From Actinomycetes bacterium (GTDB lineage Bacteria; Actinomycetota; Actinomycetes; Actinomycetales; Cellulomonadaceae), in the NCBI GenBank assembly GCA_023418375.1, contig JAEZZV010000268.1:1-17242 (forward strand): a stretch of 17,242 nucleotides of DNA, given 5' to 3'. Below the pieces are notes generated by a model, which searched no databases, was not told the DNA's origin, and saw nothing but the letters and a program-made list of their open reading frames with translations. A program made the position numbers and the translations under genes. This document shows, one piece after another, positions 1 to 7,372 of this stretch. Each line of letters starts with the position of its first letter. Positions within the stretch are counted from its first letter, which is position 1.

Positions 1-1083
1 ACCCTGTTCGAGCGTCGCCGGTTCCTGGCCCTGGCGAGCGCGTCGGCCGCCGTGGGCGTCCTCGGCACCGCGGGCGGCCGCCTGCTCGCCTCGCCGCGCC
101 TGGCCCGCGTCCGCGACGCGATCACCCTCCCCCGCCCGACGGCGACCGCCCCCGCCCTGGTGGCCGGGACGACGCTCGACGTCGAGGGCCTGACCCCGCT
201 GCGCGTGCCCAACGCCGAGTTCTACCGGATCGACACCGCGCTGCTCGTCCCGGAGGTCGACCCGGACGGCTGGAGCCTCGAGATCCGCGGCATGGTCGAC
301 CGCCCGTTCACGCTCACCTACGACGAGCTGCTCGAGCTCTCCACGGTGGAGGGCGACGTCACCCTCGCGTGCGTGTCGAACGAGGTCGGCGGCGGGCTCG
401 TCGGCAACGCGCGCTGGCAGGGCGTGCCGCTGCGCGACCTGCTGGAGCGCGCGGGCGTCCAGGCGGGGGCCACGCAGGTCATCGGACGGTCCGTCGACGG
501 CTTCACCGCGGGCTTCCCGGTCGAGCTGGGCCTGCGCACCGGCTCCCGGCCGGGCGACGTCGGCGCGCTGGTCGCCGTCGGGATGAACGGCGAGCCGCTG
601 CCGCAACGGCACGGGTTCCCCGCGCGGCTCGTCGTCCCCGGGCTGTACGGCTACGTCTCGGCGACCAAGTGGCTCAGCGCGATCGAGCTCACGACCTTCG
701 AGGAGGAGGGCTACTGGATCCCGCGCGGGTGGTCCCGCGAGGGTCCGGTGAAGACGCAGGCGCGGATCGACGTCCCGCGCCGCGGCGGCGTGCCCGCCGG
801 TCGTCAGCCGGTCGCCGGCGTCGCGTGGGCGCCGAGCCGCGGCATCGAGCGGGTCGAGGTCCGTGTCGACGACGGCCCCTGGCAACGGGCGCGCTTGTCG
901 GACCCGCTGGGCGTCGACGCGTGGCGGCAGTGGGTCTGGGAATGGGACGCGACGCCGGGCAGCCACACGCTCACCGTGCGGGCGACGGACGGCACCGGGG
1001 AGGTGCAGACCTCGCGCGTCGCTCCCCCGGCCCCCGACGGCGCCAGCGGCCACCACAGCGTCCGGGTACAGGTCAGCGCCTGA
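1..1083 (+). CDS. Molybdopterin-dependent oxidoreductase, sulfite-oxidase fold (5' partial)
   Basis: The reading frame is open from base 1, so the N-terminus lies outside the window. An internal GTG at 52 is not a convincing start because the codons before it encode an Arg-Arg-Arg-Phe-Leu stretch and an Ala-rich hydrophobic segment, like the linker after the N-terminal membrane helices in actinobacterial members. The visible part contains the oxidoreductase molybdopterin-binding domain: Pro-Asn-Ala-Glu-Phe-Tyr-Arg-Ile-Asp near 210-238, then Thr-Leu-Ala-Cys-Val-Ser-Asn-Glu with the Cys codon at 370-372. In this family that Cys is the expected molybdenum ligand. The C-terminal third (about 750-1080) looks like the Ig-like Mo-co dimerisation domain. 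It is probably a membrane-attached enzyme working outside the cytoplasm; the substrate cannot be read from sequence. It ends 18 bases before the convergent gene, with a weak GCGGC/GCCGC hairpin at 1086-1098 between them. Confidence 0.88.
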   Translation, partial: TLFERRRFLALASASAAVGVLGTAGGRLLASPRLARVRDAITLPRPTATAPALVAGTTLDVEGLTPLRVPNAEFYRIDTALLVPEVDPDGWSLEIRGMVDRPFTLTYDELLELSTVEGDVTLACVSNEVGGGLVGNARWQGVPLRDLLERAGVQAGATQVIGRSVDGFTAGFPVELGLRTGSRPGDVGALVAVGMNGEPLPQRHGFPARLVVPGLYGYVSATKWLSAIELTTFEEEGYWIPRGWSREGPVKTQARIDVPRRGGVPAGRQPVAGVAWAPSRGIERVEVRVDDGPWQRARLSDPLGVDAWRQWVWEWDATPGSHTLTVRATDGTGEVQTSRVAPPAPDGASGHHSVRVQVSA

Positions 1084-1101
1084 CGGCGGCCGCGCCGCAG
1101 C

Positions 1102-1704
1102 TCAGTCGTCGGCGGGCGGGGGCGTGGCCCGGATGGCGTCCGACTCCAGGAGCGACAGCGCGGTGGGCACCGTCGGCTCCGCCGGCGACAGCAGCTGGGT
1201 CTCGCGCACCGAGCGACCTGTCACCGCGGCGACGAGCGAGGCGGCGGCGGCGACGACCGGACCGGGCCCGGGGTCGCCGCTGCCGGCCGTCAGCGCGATC
1301 CACGTGAGCGTGAGACCGACCGCACCGACCCACCCGAGGACCACCACCGTCCTGGCGAGGCCGGAACGGAGGTCCCGCAGGACCACTGCGACGCACACGG
1401 CGAGCGCCAGCGGTCCGAGGGTCGCGACGAGCATCGCCCAGCCGCCCTCGCCGAAGCCCTCGACAGACACTCCCAGCACCAGCCAGCCGTCGAGCCACTG
1501 CGTGACGCCGCCGTCAAGCCCGGAGGTGGTCACCTCGTACGGCTCATAGCGGGTGAGCCACGGCAGGCAGAGACCGCCGATGAGGCCGACGAGCGCGACG
1601 ACCAGGCCGGCGCTCGCGCGGCGGGTGCGCTCGGCGTGGTCCCTCAGGTCACCGAGCTGCCGGTGCAGCCGCCGGATCTCCGCGGCGTATGGCGTCTCCT
1701 CCAT
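1102..1704 (-). CDS. Small multi-pass membrane protein, function unknown
   Basis: A 200-residue protein. The ATG at 1704 is chosen because a strong GGAGGAGG ribosome binding site sits a few bases upstream; the frame stays open further upstream but without a plausible start signal. Residues 1-30 are charged and probably helical (MEETPYAAEIRRLHRQLGDL at the N-terminus). Hydrophobic segments follow at about 31-50, 90-109, 119-140 and 147-162, so about four membrane helices are predicted. A Trp/Gly-rich stretch at about 58-90 (Thr-Gln-Trp-Leu-Asp-Gly-Trp) lies between the first two and is probably extracytoplasmic. The Pro/Asp-rich tail is polar. I do not recognise a family with a known function. 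It is monocistronic, convergent with the molybdoenzyme gene and divergent from the arginine catabolic genes. Confidence 0.8.
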   Translation of the reverse strand: MEETPYAAEIRRLHRQLGDLRDHAERTRRASAGLVVALVGLIGGLCLPWLTRYEPYEVTTSGLDGGVTQWLDGWLVLGVSVEGFGEGGWAMLVATLGPLALAVCVAVVLRDLRSGLARTVVVLGWVGAVGLTLTWIALTAGSGDPGPGPVVAAAASLVAAVTGRSVRETQLLSPAEPTVPTALSLLESDAIRATPPPADD

Positions 1705-1927
1705 GCCTCCTCCTCTGTCCGGCGACGACCGTAGCGCGCAACACATCGCCGGTGTGGCCCATCTGCACGCAACGGAACGTCGGTCGACACGCACTGATGC
1801 AGGGCACGGGCCCGACAGCGCGGCGCATAACCTCGGAGGCACCGACCGCACGGCGGCCCGACGGCGCCGCGGCCTGGTCCGACCACACCCTTGGGCCACA
1901 ACCCCGGCCCGCTATCGGAGGCGACCC
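1705..1927. promoter_or_regulatory. Divergent intergenic region, membrane protein gene / arginine hydrolase gene
   Basis: A 223-base gene-free stretch that must hold promoters for both flanking genes. Its third-position composition is clearly less GC-biased than the neighbouring genes. Visible elements: the GGAGGAGG binding site for the left gene just above 1704; a TAACCT hexamer at 1828-1833, a possible -10 for the right-hand gene; a TACGGT hexamer on the minus strand at 1733-1728, a possible -10 for the left gene; and GGAGG at 1917-1921, which fixes the TTG start at 1928. None of the -10 candidates has a convincing -35. Confidence 0.4.
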
Positions 1928-2758
1928 TTGACCCGCACGCCCACCCCGCGCCACTACCTCATGTGCCGCCCGACGTACTTCGACGTCACCTACGAGATCA
2001 ACCCGTGGATGGACGTCACGAAGCACACGGACAACGCGCGTGCCGTGGCCCAGTGGGAGCAGCTGCACGCTGCGTACCTCGAGTGGGGCCACGAGGTCGA
2101 GCTCATCGACCCGATCCCCGGGCTGCCGGACATGGTCTACGCCGCCAACGGCGCGATGGTCGTCGACGGGCTCGTCTACTCCGCCAAGTTCCGCTACCCC
2201 GAGCGGGCGGCCGAGGGCCCGGCCTACCAGAAGTGGTTCGCCGACCGCGGGTACGTCACGCACACCGCCGCGGAGACGAACGAGGGAGAGGGCGACATCC
2301 TCATGGCCGGGGACACGATCCTCGGCGGCTCGGGCTTCCGCACCGACCCGGCCGCCCACCGCGAGCTCGCCGAGCTCACCGGGCACGAGGTCGTCACGCT
2401 CGAGCTCGTCGACCCGCGCTGGTACCACCTCGACACCGCACTGACCTCGCTCAACGGGACGCCGGACCAGCCGCTCATCGCGTACTACCCGCCCGCCTTC
2501 TCCGAGCGCTCGCAGGGCGTGCTGCGCGAGCGCTTCCCCGACGCGATCATCGCCACCGAGCGCGACGCCCTCGTGCTCGGCCTCAACTCGGTCTCCGACG
2601 GGTACCACGTGGTGCACTCCCCCGCCGCCGTCGACTTCCCCGCCCAGCTGCGCGAGCACGGCTTCGCGCCGGTCGGCATCGACACGTCCGAGCTGCTCAA
2701 GGGCGGCGGCGGCGCCAAGTGCTGCACGCTGGAGATCCGCCCGGCGCCGGAGGGATGA
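1928..2758 (+). CDS. Guanidino-group hydrolase: arginine dihydrolase-like (often annotated dimethylargininase)
   Basis: A 276-residue member of the pentein guanidino-modifying superfamily (DDAH, arginine deiminase, arginine dihydrolase). The TTG start at 1928 is supported by GGAGG at 1917-1921, six bases away. Motifs: Phe-Asp-Val-x-Tyr-x-Ile-Asn-Pro-Trp-Met at 18-28; Pro-Asp-Met-Val-Tyr-Ala-Ala-Asn at 67-74; Glu-Gly-Asp at 121-123; Gly-Phe-Arg at 136-138; His167 in Tyr-His-Leu-Asp-Thr; and nucleophile Cys265 in Gly-Gly-Ala-Lys-Cys-Cys-Thr-Leu. True DDAH and deiminases carry an acidic pair (Glu-Asp) where this protein has Ala-Asn. The Ile-Asn-Pro-Trp-Met and Ala-Asn motifs match, from memory, the cyanobacterial arginine dihydrolases ArgZ/AgrE, which convert arginine to ornithine, CO2 and two ammonia. 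The ornithine aminotransferase gene five bases downstream fits ornithine as product. The C-terminal ornithine cyclodeaminase-linked region of AgrE is absent. Family assignment is firm; the exact reaction is inference. Confidence 0.9.
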   Translation: MTRTPTPRHYLMCRPTYFDVTYEINPWMDVTKHTDNARAVAQWEQLHAAYLEWGHEVELIDPIPGLPDMVYAANGAMVVDGLVYSAKFRYPERAAEGPAYQKWFADRGYVTHTAAETNEGEGDILMAGDTILGGSGFRTDPAAHRELAELTGHEVVTLELVDPRWYHLDTALTSLNGTPDQPLIAYYPPAFSERSQGVLRERFPDAIIATERDALVLGLNSVSDGYHVVHSPAAVDFPAQLREHGFAPVGIDTSELLKGGGGAKCCTLEIRPAPEG

Positions 2759-2763
2759 CACCG

Positions 2764-4059
2764 ATGGACCCCCGCGACCTCCTCGCCGACGACGACGCCC
2801 CGGTCACCCTCCCGGGCGGCGAGCCCCCGCACGCCGTGGCGGCCGCCGACGGCGGTCACGGCGCCCACCTGGCCGGGAACTACCACCCGCTGCCGGTGCG
2901 GATCGCGAGCGGCGAGGGCGCGTGGGTCCGCGACGTCGCTGGGATCGAGTACCTGGACTTCCTCGCCGGCTACTCGGCACTGAACTTCGGGCACCGCCAC
3001 CCGGCGCTGGTCGCGGCGGCGCACGCCCAGCTCGACCGGCTCACGCTCACCTCGCGCGCGTTCCTGCACGACCAGCTCGGCGAGTTCGCCGACCGGCTCG
3101 CGGGCCTGGTCGGGCCGCTGCTGGCCCCGTCGGCGGGCGGCGAGCCGACGCTCGTCCTGCCCATGAACACCGGCGCGGAGGCGGTCGAGACGGCCGTCAA
3201 GACCGTCCGCAAGTGGGGCTACGACGTGCGCGGCGTGCCCGAGGGCGAGGCCAGCATCGTCGTCGCCGCGGGCAACTTCCACGGCCGCACCACGACGGTG
3301 ATCTCCTTCTCCACAGACGACGACGCGCGGCGGGGCTTCGGCCCCTACACGCCCGGCTTCCGCGTGGTCCCGTACGGCGACGCGGCCGCGGTCGCCGGAG
3401 CGATCGACGACACGACCGTCGCCGTGCTGCTCGAGCCGATCCAGGGCGAGGCGGGCGTCGTCGTGCCGCCGCCGGACTACCTGCCGGCCGTGCGCGCGAC
3501 CTGCGACGCGGCCGGCATCCTGCTCGTCGCCGACGAGATCCAGTCGGGCCTCGGCCGCACCGGCACCACGCTGGCCTGCGAGGTCGTCGGCGTCCGGCCC
3601 GACCTCGTGACGCTCGGCAAGGCCCTGGGCGGCGGGATCGTGCCGGTGAGCGCCGTCGTCGGGCGGGGGGACGTGCTCGGGGTGCTGACCCCGGGGACGC
3701 ACGGCTCGACGTTCGGCGGCAACCCGCTCGCGACAGCCGTCGGGATCGCGGTGCTCGACCTGCTCGCCACCGGCGAGATGCAGGCGCGAGCCGCGGCGCT
3801 CGGTGCGCACCTGCACGAGCGGCTCGGTGCGCTCGTGGACGCCGGGCTCGCCGAGTCGACGCGGGGCGTGGGGCTGTGGGCGGGCGTCGACGTGCCGCCG
3901 GCGCTCGGCACGGGTCGCGACCTCGCGGAGCGGCTCCTCGCGCGGCGGGTACTCGTGAAGGACACGCACGGGCACACCGTGCGGCTCTCGCCGCCGATCG
4001 TCATCAGCGGCGACGACCTCGACTGGGCACTGGACCAGCTGACGGACGCGCTGCGCTGA
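2764..4059 (+). CDS. rocD: Ornithine aminotransferase (ornithine--oxo-acid transaminase)
   Basis: A 431-residue class III PLP aminotransferase. Visible motifs: Asn-Thr-Gly-Ala-Glu-Ala-Val-Glu at 135-142 (phosphate and substrate binding), Asn-Phe-His-Gly-Arg-Thr at 171-176, Glu-Pro-Ile-Gln-Gly-Glu at 224-229, Val-Ala-Asp-Glu-Ile-Gln with PLP-ring Asp257, Lys286 in Thr-Leu-Gly-Lys-Ala-Leu-Gly-Gly (Schiff base), and Ser-Thr-Phe-Gly-Gly-Asn-Pro at 315-321. The Lys-Trp-Gly-Tyr stretch at 150-153 is typical of RocD. It transfers the delta-amino group of ornithine to 2-oxoglutarate, giving glutamate-5-semialdehyde. The ATG at 2764 is preferred because GGAGGG at 2749-2754 is nine bases away; an ATG at 2755 overlapping the upstream stop has no room for a binding site. 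It is almost certainly co-transcribed with the hydrolase. Confidence 0.93.
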   Translation: MDPRDLLADDDAPVTLPGGEPPHAVAAADGGHGAHLAGNYHPLPVRIASGEGAWVRDVAGIEYLDFLAGYSALNFGHRHPALVAAAHAQLDRLTLTSRAFLHDQLGEFADRLAGLVGPLLAPSAGGEPTLVLPMNTGAEAVETAVKTVRKWGYDVRGVPEGEASIVVAAGNFHGRTTTVISFSTDDDARRGFGPYTPGFRVVPYGDAAAVAGAIDDTTVAVLLEPIQGEAGVVVPPPDYLPAVRATCDAAGILLVADEIQSGLGRTGTTLACEVVGVRPDLVTLGKALGGGIVPVSAVVGRGDVLGVLTPGTHGSTFGGNPLATAVGIAVLDLLATGEMQARAAALGAHLHERLGALVDAGLAESTRGVGLWAGVDVPPALGTGRDLAERLLARRVLVKDTHGHTVRLSPPIVISGDDLDWALDQLTDALR

Positions 4060-4062
4060 GGA

Positions 4063-4077
4063 GCGCCGCGCAGGCGC
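4063..4077. terminator. Weak hairpin between convergent genes
   Basis: GCGCC (4063-4067) and GGCGC (4073-4077) form a 5-bp stem with a 5-base loop in the 23-base gap between the stops of the aminotransferase and permease genes. There is no T-run, which is common in high-GC actinobacteria. The stem is short, so this is only a candidate bidirectional terminator. Confidence 0.3.
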
Positions 4078-4082
4078 ACCCG

Positions 4083-5744
4083 CTAGGGCACCATCCAGGC
4101 GAGCGGGCCGGTCTGCAGCAGCACCAGCACGGTGACGAGCACCAGCAGGCCGATGCTCCACGGCAGGAGCCTGCGGAAGAGCGTCGGCTCGCTGCCCGGC
4201 TGCCCGACGGCGGCCGCGGCCACCGCGAGGTTCTGCAGCGACAGCATCTTGCCGAGCACGCCCGCCGACGAGTTCGACGAGGCCATCAGCACCGGCGACA
4301 GGCCCGTCTCCTGGGCGGCGGTGACCTGGAGCTGCCCGAACAGCGCGTTCGAGGAGGTGTCCGAGCCGGTCAGCGCGACGCCGATCCAGCCGATGAGCGG
4401 CGACAGCGCGGCGAACGCCGCCCCCGTCGAGGCCAGCGCCGCGCCGAGCGTCGTCGTCTGGCCCGAGAGGTTCATCACGAACGACAGCGCGAGGACCGCG
4501 GTGACCGTGACGATCGTCAGGCGCAGCTGAGCGAGCGTCTCGCCGTAGATGCGCAGGGCGCGCCGCACCGAGACCCGGTACATCGCCGCCGTCGCGATGC
4601 CCGCGAGCAGCAGCAGCGTGCCCGTGGCCTTGAGGTGGTCGAGCGCAAAGGTCTGCGCGCCGACCGGCTCCCCCTCGGGGGTCACGACGTCCAGCCCCGG
4701 CCAGGCGAAGGTGACCCGGCCGACGTCGGACAGCCAGGCCTTCACCGCCGGCACCTGCGCGACCGAGAAGACCGCCATCACCACGAGGTACGGCGCGACG
4801 GCGAACCAGGTCTCGCGCGCGGCCGGCCGCACCACGGCGACCGGCTCCGCCTCGGCGCCCGTCTCGTCCTGCTCCTCGCGCGCGCTCCCGACCTCCTCGC
4901 GCGCGATCCCGACGACCTCCGCCGGCCGCCAGACCCGCAGCATCGCGAGCACCGCGGCCACGGTCGCGACGGCGGCGACGACGTCGGTCAGCTCGACGGC
5001 CAGGTAGTTCGCGGTGACGAACTTGGCCACGCCGAACACGAAGCCCGCCACCAGGGCGACCGGCCAGGTCTGCCGCACCCCGCGGCGCCCGTCGACCATG
5101 AGCACCAGCAGCAGCGGCACCAGCAGCGCGATGAACGGCGTCTGGCGGCCGGCCATGGCGGACAGGTCGTCCAGCGGCAGGCCCGTCACGCCCGCGAGCG
5201 CGATGATCGGCGCCGCCATCGCGCCGAACGCGACGGGCGCGGTGTTGGCCAGCAGTGACACCAACGCGGACGTCATCGGCTTCATGCCGGCCGCCATGAG
5301 CATCGCCGCCGAGATCGCCACCGGGGCGCCGTACCCCGCGAGCGCCTCGAGCAGCGAGCCGAAGCAGAAGGCGACGAGGATCGCGAGGATCCTCAGGTCG
5401 TCCGACACCGAGCGGATCGAGCGCCCCAGCACGTCGAACCACGGCGTGTCCACGGTGATCCGGTAGAGCCACAGCGCGTTGACGAGGATCCACAGGATCG
5501 GGAACAGCCCGTAGAACCCACCCTCCGCGGCCGCGCTCAGCGCCTGGCCCACGGGCATCCCCCAGCCGACGACGGCCAGCACCAGCGCCGCCGCCAGGCT
5601 GACCAGGGCGGCGCGGTGCGCCTTCATGCGCACGACGCCGAGCAGCACGAACAGCAGCAGCAGCGGCACGGCCGCGCACAGCGCGGAGACGGCCAACGAG
5701 CCCGCGACGGGGTCGACGTCCTGCACGAACACACGGGCCTCCAT
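4083..5744 (-). CDS. L-lactate permease family transporter (LctP/LldP)
   Basis: A 553-residue, very hydrophobic protein with about 12-14 membrane segments. Family signatures are Phe-Gly-Ser-Leu-Leu-Glu-Ala-Leu-Ala-Gly-Tyr-Gly-Ala-Pro-Val-Ala at about 128-143, and Gly-Ser-Asp-Thr-Ser-Ser-Asn-Ala-Leu-Phe-Gly from 460, followed by Ser-Ser-Asn-Ser-Ser-Ala-Gly-Val-Leu-Gly-Lys-Met. The N-terminal Asp-Val-Asp-Pro-Val-Ala-Gly-Ser matches the Tyr-Asp-Pro-Leu-x-x-x start of LldP proteins, which supports the ATG at 5744 although no clear ribosome binding site precedes it. A charged Glu-rich loop near the middle is probably cytoplasmic. The family imports lactate or glycolate with protons in the cytoplasmic membrane. 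No lactate dehydrogenase gene is adjacent. It is convergent with the ornithine aminotransferase gene and divergent from an Lrp/AsnC regulator 77 bases away, which may control it. Substrate is inferred from family only. Confidence 0.9.
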   Translation of the reverse strand: MEARVFVQDVDPVAGSLAVSALCAAVPLLLLFVLLGVVRMKAHRAALVSLAAALVLAVVGWGMPVGQALSAAAEGGFYGLFPILWILVNALWLYRITVDTPWFDVLGRSIRSVSDDLRILAILVAFCFGSLLEALAGYGAPVAISAAMLMAAGMKPMTSALVSLLANTAPVAFGAMAAPIIALAGVTGLPLDDLSAMAGRQTPFIALLVPLLLVLMVDGRRGVRQTWPVALVAGFVFGVAKFVTANYLAVELTDVVAAVATVAAVLAMLRVWRPAEVVGIAREEVGSAREEQDETGAEAEPVAVVRPAARETWFAVAPYLVVMAVFSVAQVPAVKAWLSDVGRVTFAWPGLDVVTPEGEPVGAQTFALDHLKATGTLLLLAGIATAAMYRVSVRRALRIYGETLAQLRLTIVTVTAVLALSFVMNLSGQTTTLGAALASTGAAFAALSPLIGWIGVALTGSDTSSNALFGQLQVTAAQETGLSPVLMASSNSSAGVLGKMLSLQNLAVAAAAVGQPGSEPTLFRRLLPWSIGLLVLVTVLVLLQTGPLAWMVP

Positions 5745-5821
5745 GATCGCCGGGCGGTGCGATTCTGCCGACTGCCCGACGCGCGGGGCTGGGACCTTCC
5801 GCGGTCCGGCATGCTTGGACC
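5745..5821. promoter_or_regulatory. Divergent control region, permease / Lrp-AsnC gene
   Basis: The 77-base gap contains an inverted pair GGACC (5792-5796) and GGTCC (5803-5807) around a CCGCGG core, plus a third GGACC at 5817-5821 ending just before the regulator's GTG. The repeats are spaced close to helical turns and could bind the neighbouring Lrp/AsnC protein. For the regulator, CATGCT at 5810-5815 lies exactly six bases before the GTG, as a -10 would for a leaderless mRNA. For the permease, CAGAAT on the minus strand (5767-5762) is a weak -10 candidate. Confidence 0.4.
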
Positions 5822-6295
5822 GTGCTTCCCGGCGCCCCGGACCTCGACCCGATCGACGCGGCCATCCTGCGCGAGCTGGGGCGCGACGCGCGGGCGAGCT
5901 TCGCGCGCATCGGCGCCGTCGTGAACCTCTCCGCGCCCGCCGTGAAGCGACGCGTGGACCGCCTCAAGCGGCGCGGCGTCATCGACGGCTTCACGGTGCG
6001 GCTCGACCCCGGGGCCACCGGCTGGGCCACGGAGGCGCACGTCGAGGTCTACGCCGCGGGCTCGACCCGGCCGGCCGTCATGAAGGACGCGTTCGAGCAG
6101 TACCCGGAGATCGTCGCGGCGAGCACGGTCACCGGTGACGCCGACGCCGTCGTGCACGTGCGCGCGCGGGACATGGCGCACCTCGAGGACGTGGTCGAGC
6201 GGCTCAACGCCGAACCGTTCGTCGTGCGCACCCGGTCCAGCGTCGTGCTCACCGCGCTCGTCCGGCGCCCCGAGGTGTCCCTCCCGCCCGCCTGA
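5822..6295 (+). CDS. Lrp/AsnC family transcriptional regulator
   Basis: A 157-residue regulator. The N-terminal helix-turn-helix is Leu-Asp-Pro-Ile-Asp-Ala-Ala-Ile-Leu-Arg-Glu-Leu-Gly-Arg-Asp-Ala-Arg at about 8-24, with a recognition helix at about 37-50 (Ser-Ala-Pro-Ala-Val-Lys-Arg-Arg-Val-Asp-Arg-Leu). The C-terminal RAM ligand-binding domain at about 70-147 includes Thr-Gly-Asp-Ala-Asp-Ala-Val-Val-His-Val at 104-113, the turn where Lrp-type proteins bind amino acids. The family's usual length is 150-165. The GTG start at 5822 has no ribosome binding site; the -10-like hexamer at 5810-5815 suggests leaderless translation. Its position beside the permease and near the arginine/ornithine genes suggests it senses an amino acid and controls one or both units (inference). 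Confidence 0.92.
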   Translation: MLPGAPDLDPIDAAILRELGRDARASFARIGAVVNLSAPAVKRRVDRLKRRGVIDGFTVRLDPGATGWATEAHVEVYAAGSTRPAVMKDAFEQYPEIVAASTVTGDADAVVHVRARDMAHLEDVVERLNAEPFVVRTRSSVVLTALVRRPEVSLPPA

Positions 6296-6306
6296 CGACG
6301 CGCGGC

Positions 6307-6326
6307 CGGCCCCTCATGCGGGGCCG
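6307..6326. terminator. Bidirectional terminator candidate between convergent genes
   Basis: CGGCCCC (6307-6313) and GGGGCCG (6320-6326) form a perfect 7-bp GC stem with a 6-base loop. It lies between the Lrp/AsnC stop and the universal stress protein stop, and overlaps the latter. No T-run follows on either strand. Confidence 0.45.
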
Positions 6327-7288
6327 CCGCCCCAGGTCTCCTCGTCGCGCACCTTCGTCGTGACGACCATGACGGGGCACGACGCGTGGTGCAGCACCGC
6401 CTGGCTGGTCGAGCCGAGCAGCAGCCCGGCGAAACCCCCGCGCCCCCGGGAACCGACGACGAGGAGGTCCACGGTCTCGGAGAACTCGGTGAGGAGCTGG
6501 GCAGCCGTCCCGTCCAGGACGTGCCGGCGCACCTGCACGTCGGGGTGGTCGGCGAGCGCGCGGTCGACCACGACGTCCAGGCCGGCCGCGACGTCGTGCA
6601 GCACCGCCTCGTGGTCGATGGCGCTCGGCAGCCACGCGAGGAAGCTCGTCGTCGTGCCGATGGGCACCCCCGTGAACGCGGTGAGCTCGGCGCCCCAGGC
6701 CTCCGCCTCGCGGACCGCCCGCTCGAGGGCCACCTCGGCGGACGGGGAGCCGTCGACGCCCACGACGATCCGTCGCACGGGCAGCGCCACGGCTGCGGCC
6801 TCGGTCTCTGCGGGCGCCGGCCCACCGTGCACCGTCGCGCCCGTCCGGTCGTGCCGGCGGAAGGGCACGACGACCGTCGGGCAGTGGGCGTGCGCCGGGA
6901 GCGCCGACGACACGGTGCCGAGCAGCCGCTCGGCGAACCCGCCGCGGCCCCGCGTGCCGACCACCGCGAGCTCCGCCTCGCGTGAGAGCTCGACGAGCAC
7001 CGCCGCCGCGTCTCCCGTCGCGACCGACGACGTCGCCGGCACGCCCAGCGGCGCGACCCGTTCGAGCGCCTCGTCGAGCACCGCGCGGGCGCCGGCCGCG
7101 ATCGCCGTGTCGTCCAGAGCCGCGTAGCCGCCGTCCATCGCCGCGGCCGTGAACGAGGGGACGGAGTAGGCGCACACGAGGTGCAGCGACGCCCCGTGGG
7201 CCTTCGCGTACGCGCCGGCCCAGTCCAGAGCCACCAGGCTCGGCGGGGATCCGTCGACTCCGACCAGGACCACGTCGTGGTGCGTCAT
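6314..7288 (-). CDS. Universal stress protein with two UspA domains
   Basis: A 324-residue protein made of two UspA domains, about 4-142 and 172-311, joined by a Pro/Ala/Glu linker. Each begins with the usual Val-Gly-Val-Asp-Gly-Ser strand and loop (9-14 and 177-182). Each has the ATP-binding pattern Gly-x-x-Gly-(x9)-Gly-(Ser/Thr): Gly111-Thr-Arg-Gly-Arg-Gly-Gly ending in Gly124-Thr, and Gly279-Ser-Arg-Gly-Arg-Gly-Gly ending in Gly292-Ser. Both domains are therefore predicted to bind ATP. This is the tandem type common in mycobacteria and other actinobacteria, often linked to hypoxia or stationary phase, but no such regulatory site is visible here. The ATG at 7288 has GGAGGAG a few bases upstream. 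Cytoplasmic, probably monocistronic. Confidence 0.93.
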   Translation of the reverse strand: MTHHDVVLVGVDGSPPSLVALDWAGAYAKAHGASLHLVCAYSVPSFTAAAMDGGYAALDDTAIAAGARAVLDEALERVAPLGVPATSSVATGDAAAVLVELSREAELAVVGTRGRGGFAERLLGTVSSALPAHAHCPTVVVPFRRHDRTGATVHGGPAPAETEAAAVALPVRRIVVGVDGSPSAEVALERAVREAEAWGAELTAFTGVPIGTTTSFLAWLPSAIDHEAVLHDVAAGLDVVVDRALADHPDVQVRRHVLDGTAAQLLTEFSETVDLLVVGSRGRGGFAGLLLGSTSQAVLHHASCPVMVVTTKVRDEETWGGGPA

Positions 7289-7325
7289 CGCTCCTCCATC
7301 GGCTCGCTGACGATCACCAGTCTGC

Positions 7326-7347
7326 CCTTCCGCGGGCCCGCGGGAGG
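7326..7347 (-). terminator. Terminator candidate after the HNH gene
   Basis: On the minus strand, 26 bases past the HNH stop, CCT-C-CCGCG and CGCGG-A-AGG pair across a GGCC loop, giving 8 pairs with one mismatch. The core 7330-7343 is a perfect 14-bp palindrome. No T-run follows. It would separate the HNH gene from the stress protein gene. Confidence 0.5.
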
Positions 7348-7372
7348 ACTCCCCACGCGGAGAGCACCCTCT

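Noticed and set aside
52..54. GTG as the true start of the molybdopterin oxidoreductase
   Set aside because: The frame is open to base 1 with typical codon use and encodes an Arg-rich plus hydrophobic segment expected before the catalytic domain, so the gene begins upstream of the window.
2485..6030. Very long minus-strand open frame across rocD and the permease gene, and similar ones at 1891-2754, 2922-5258, 8873-11143 and 14504-16957
   Set aside because: Stop codons are rare in such GC-rich DNA. The products are Arg/Ala/Gly/Pro-rich without domains, and real genes with clear motifs occupy the other frames.
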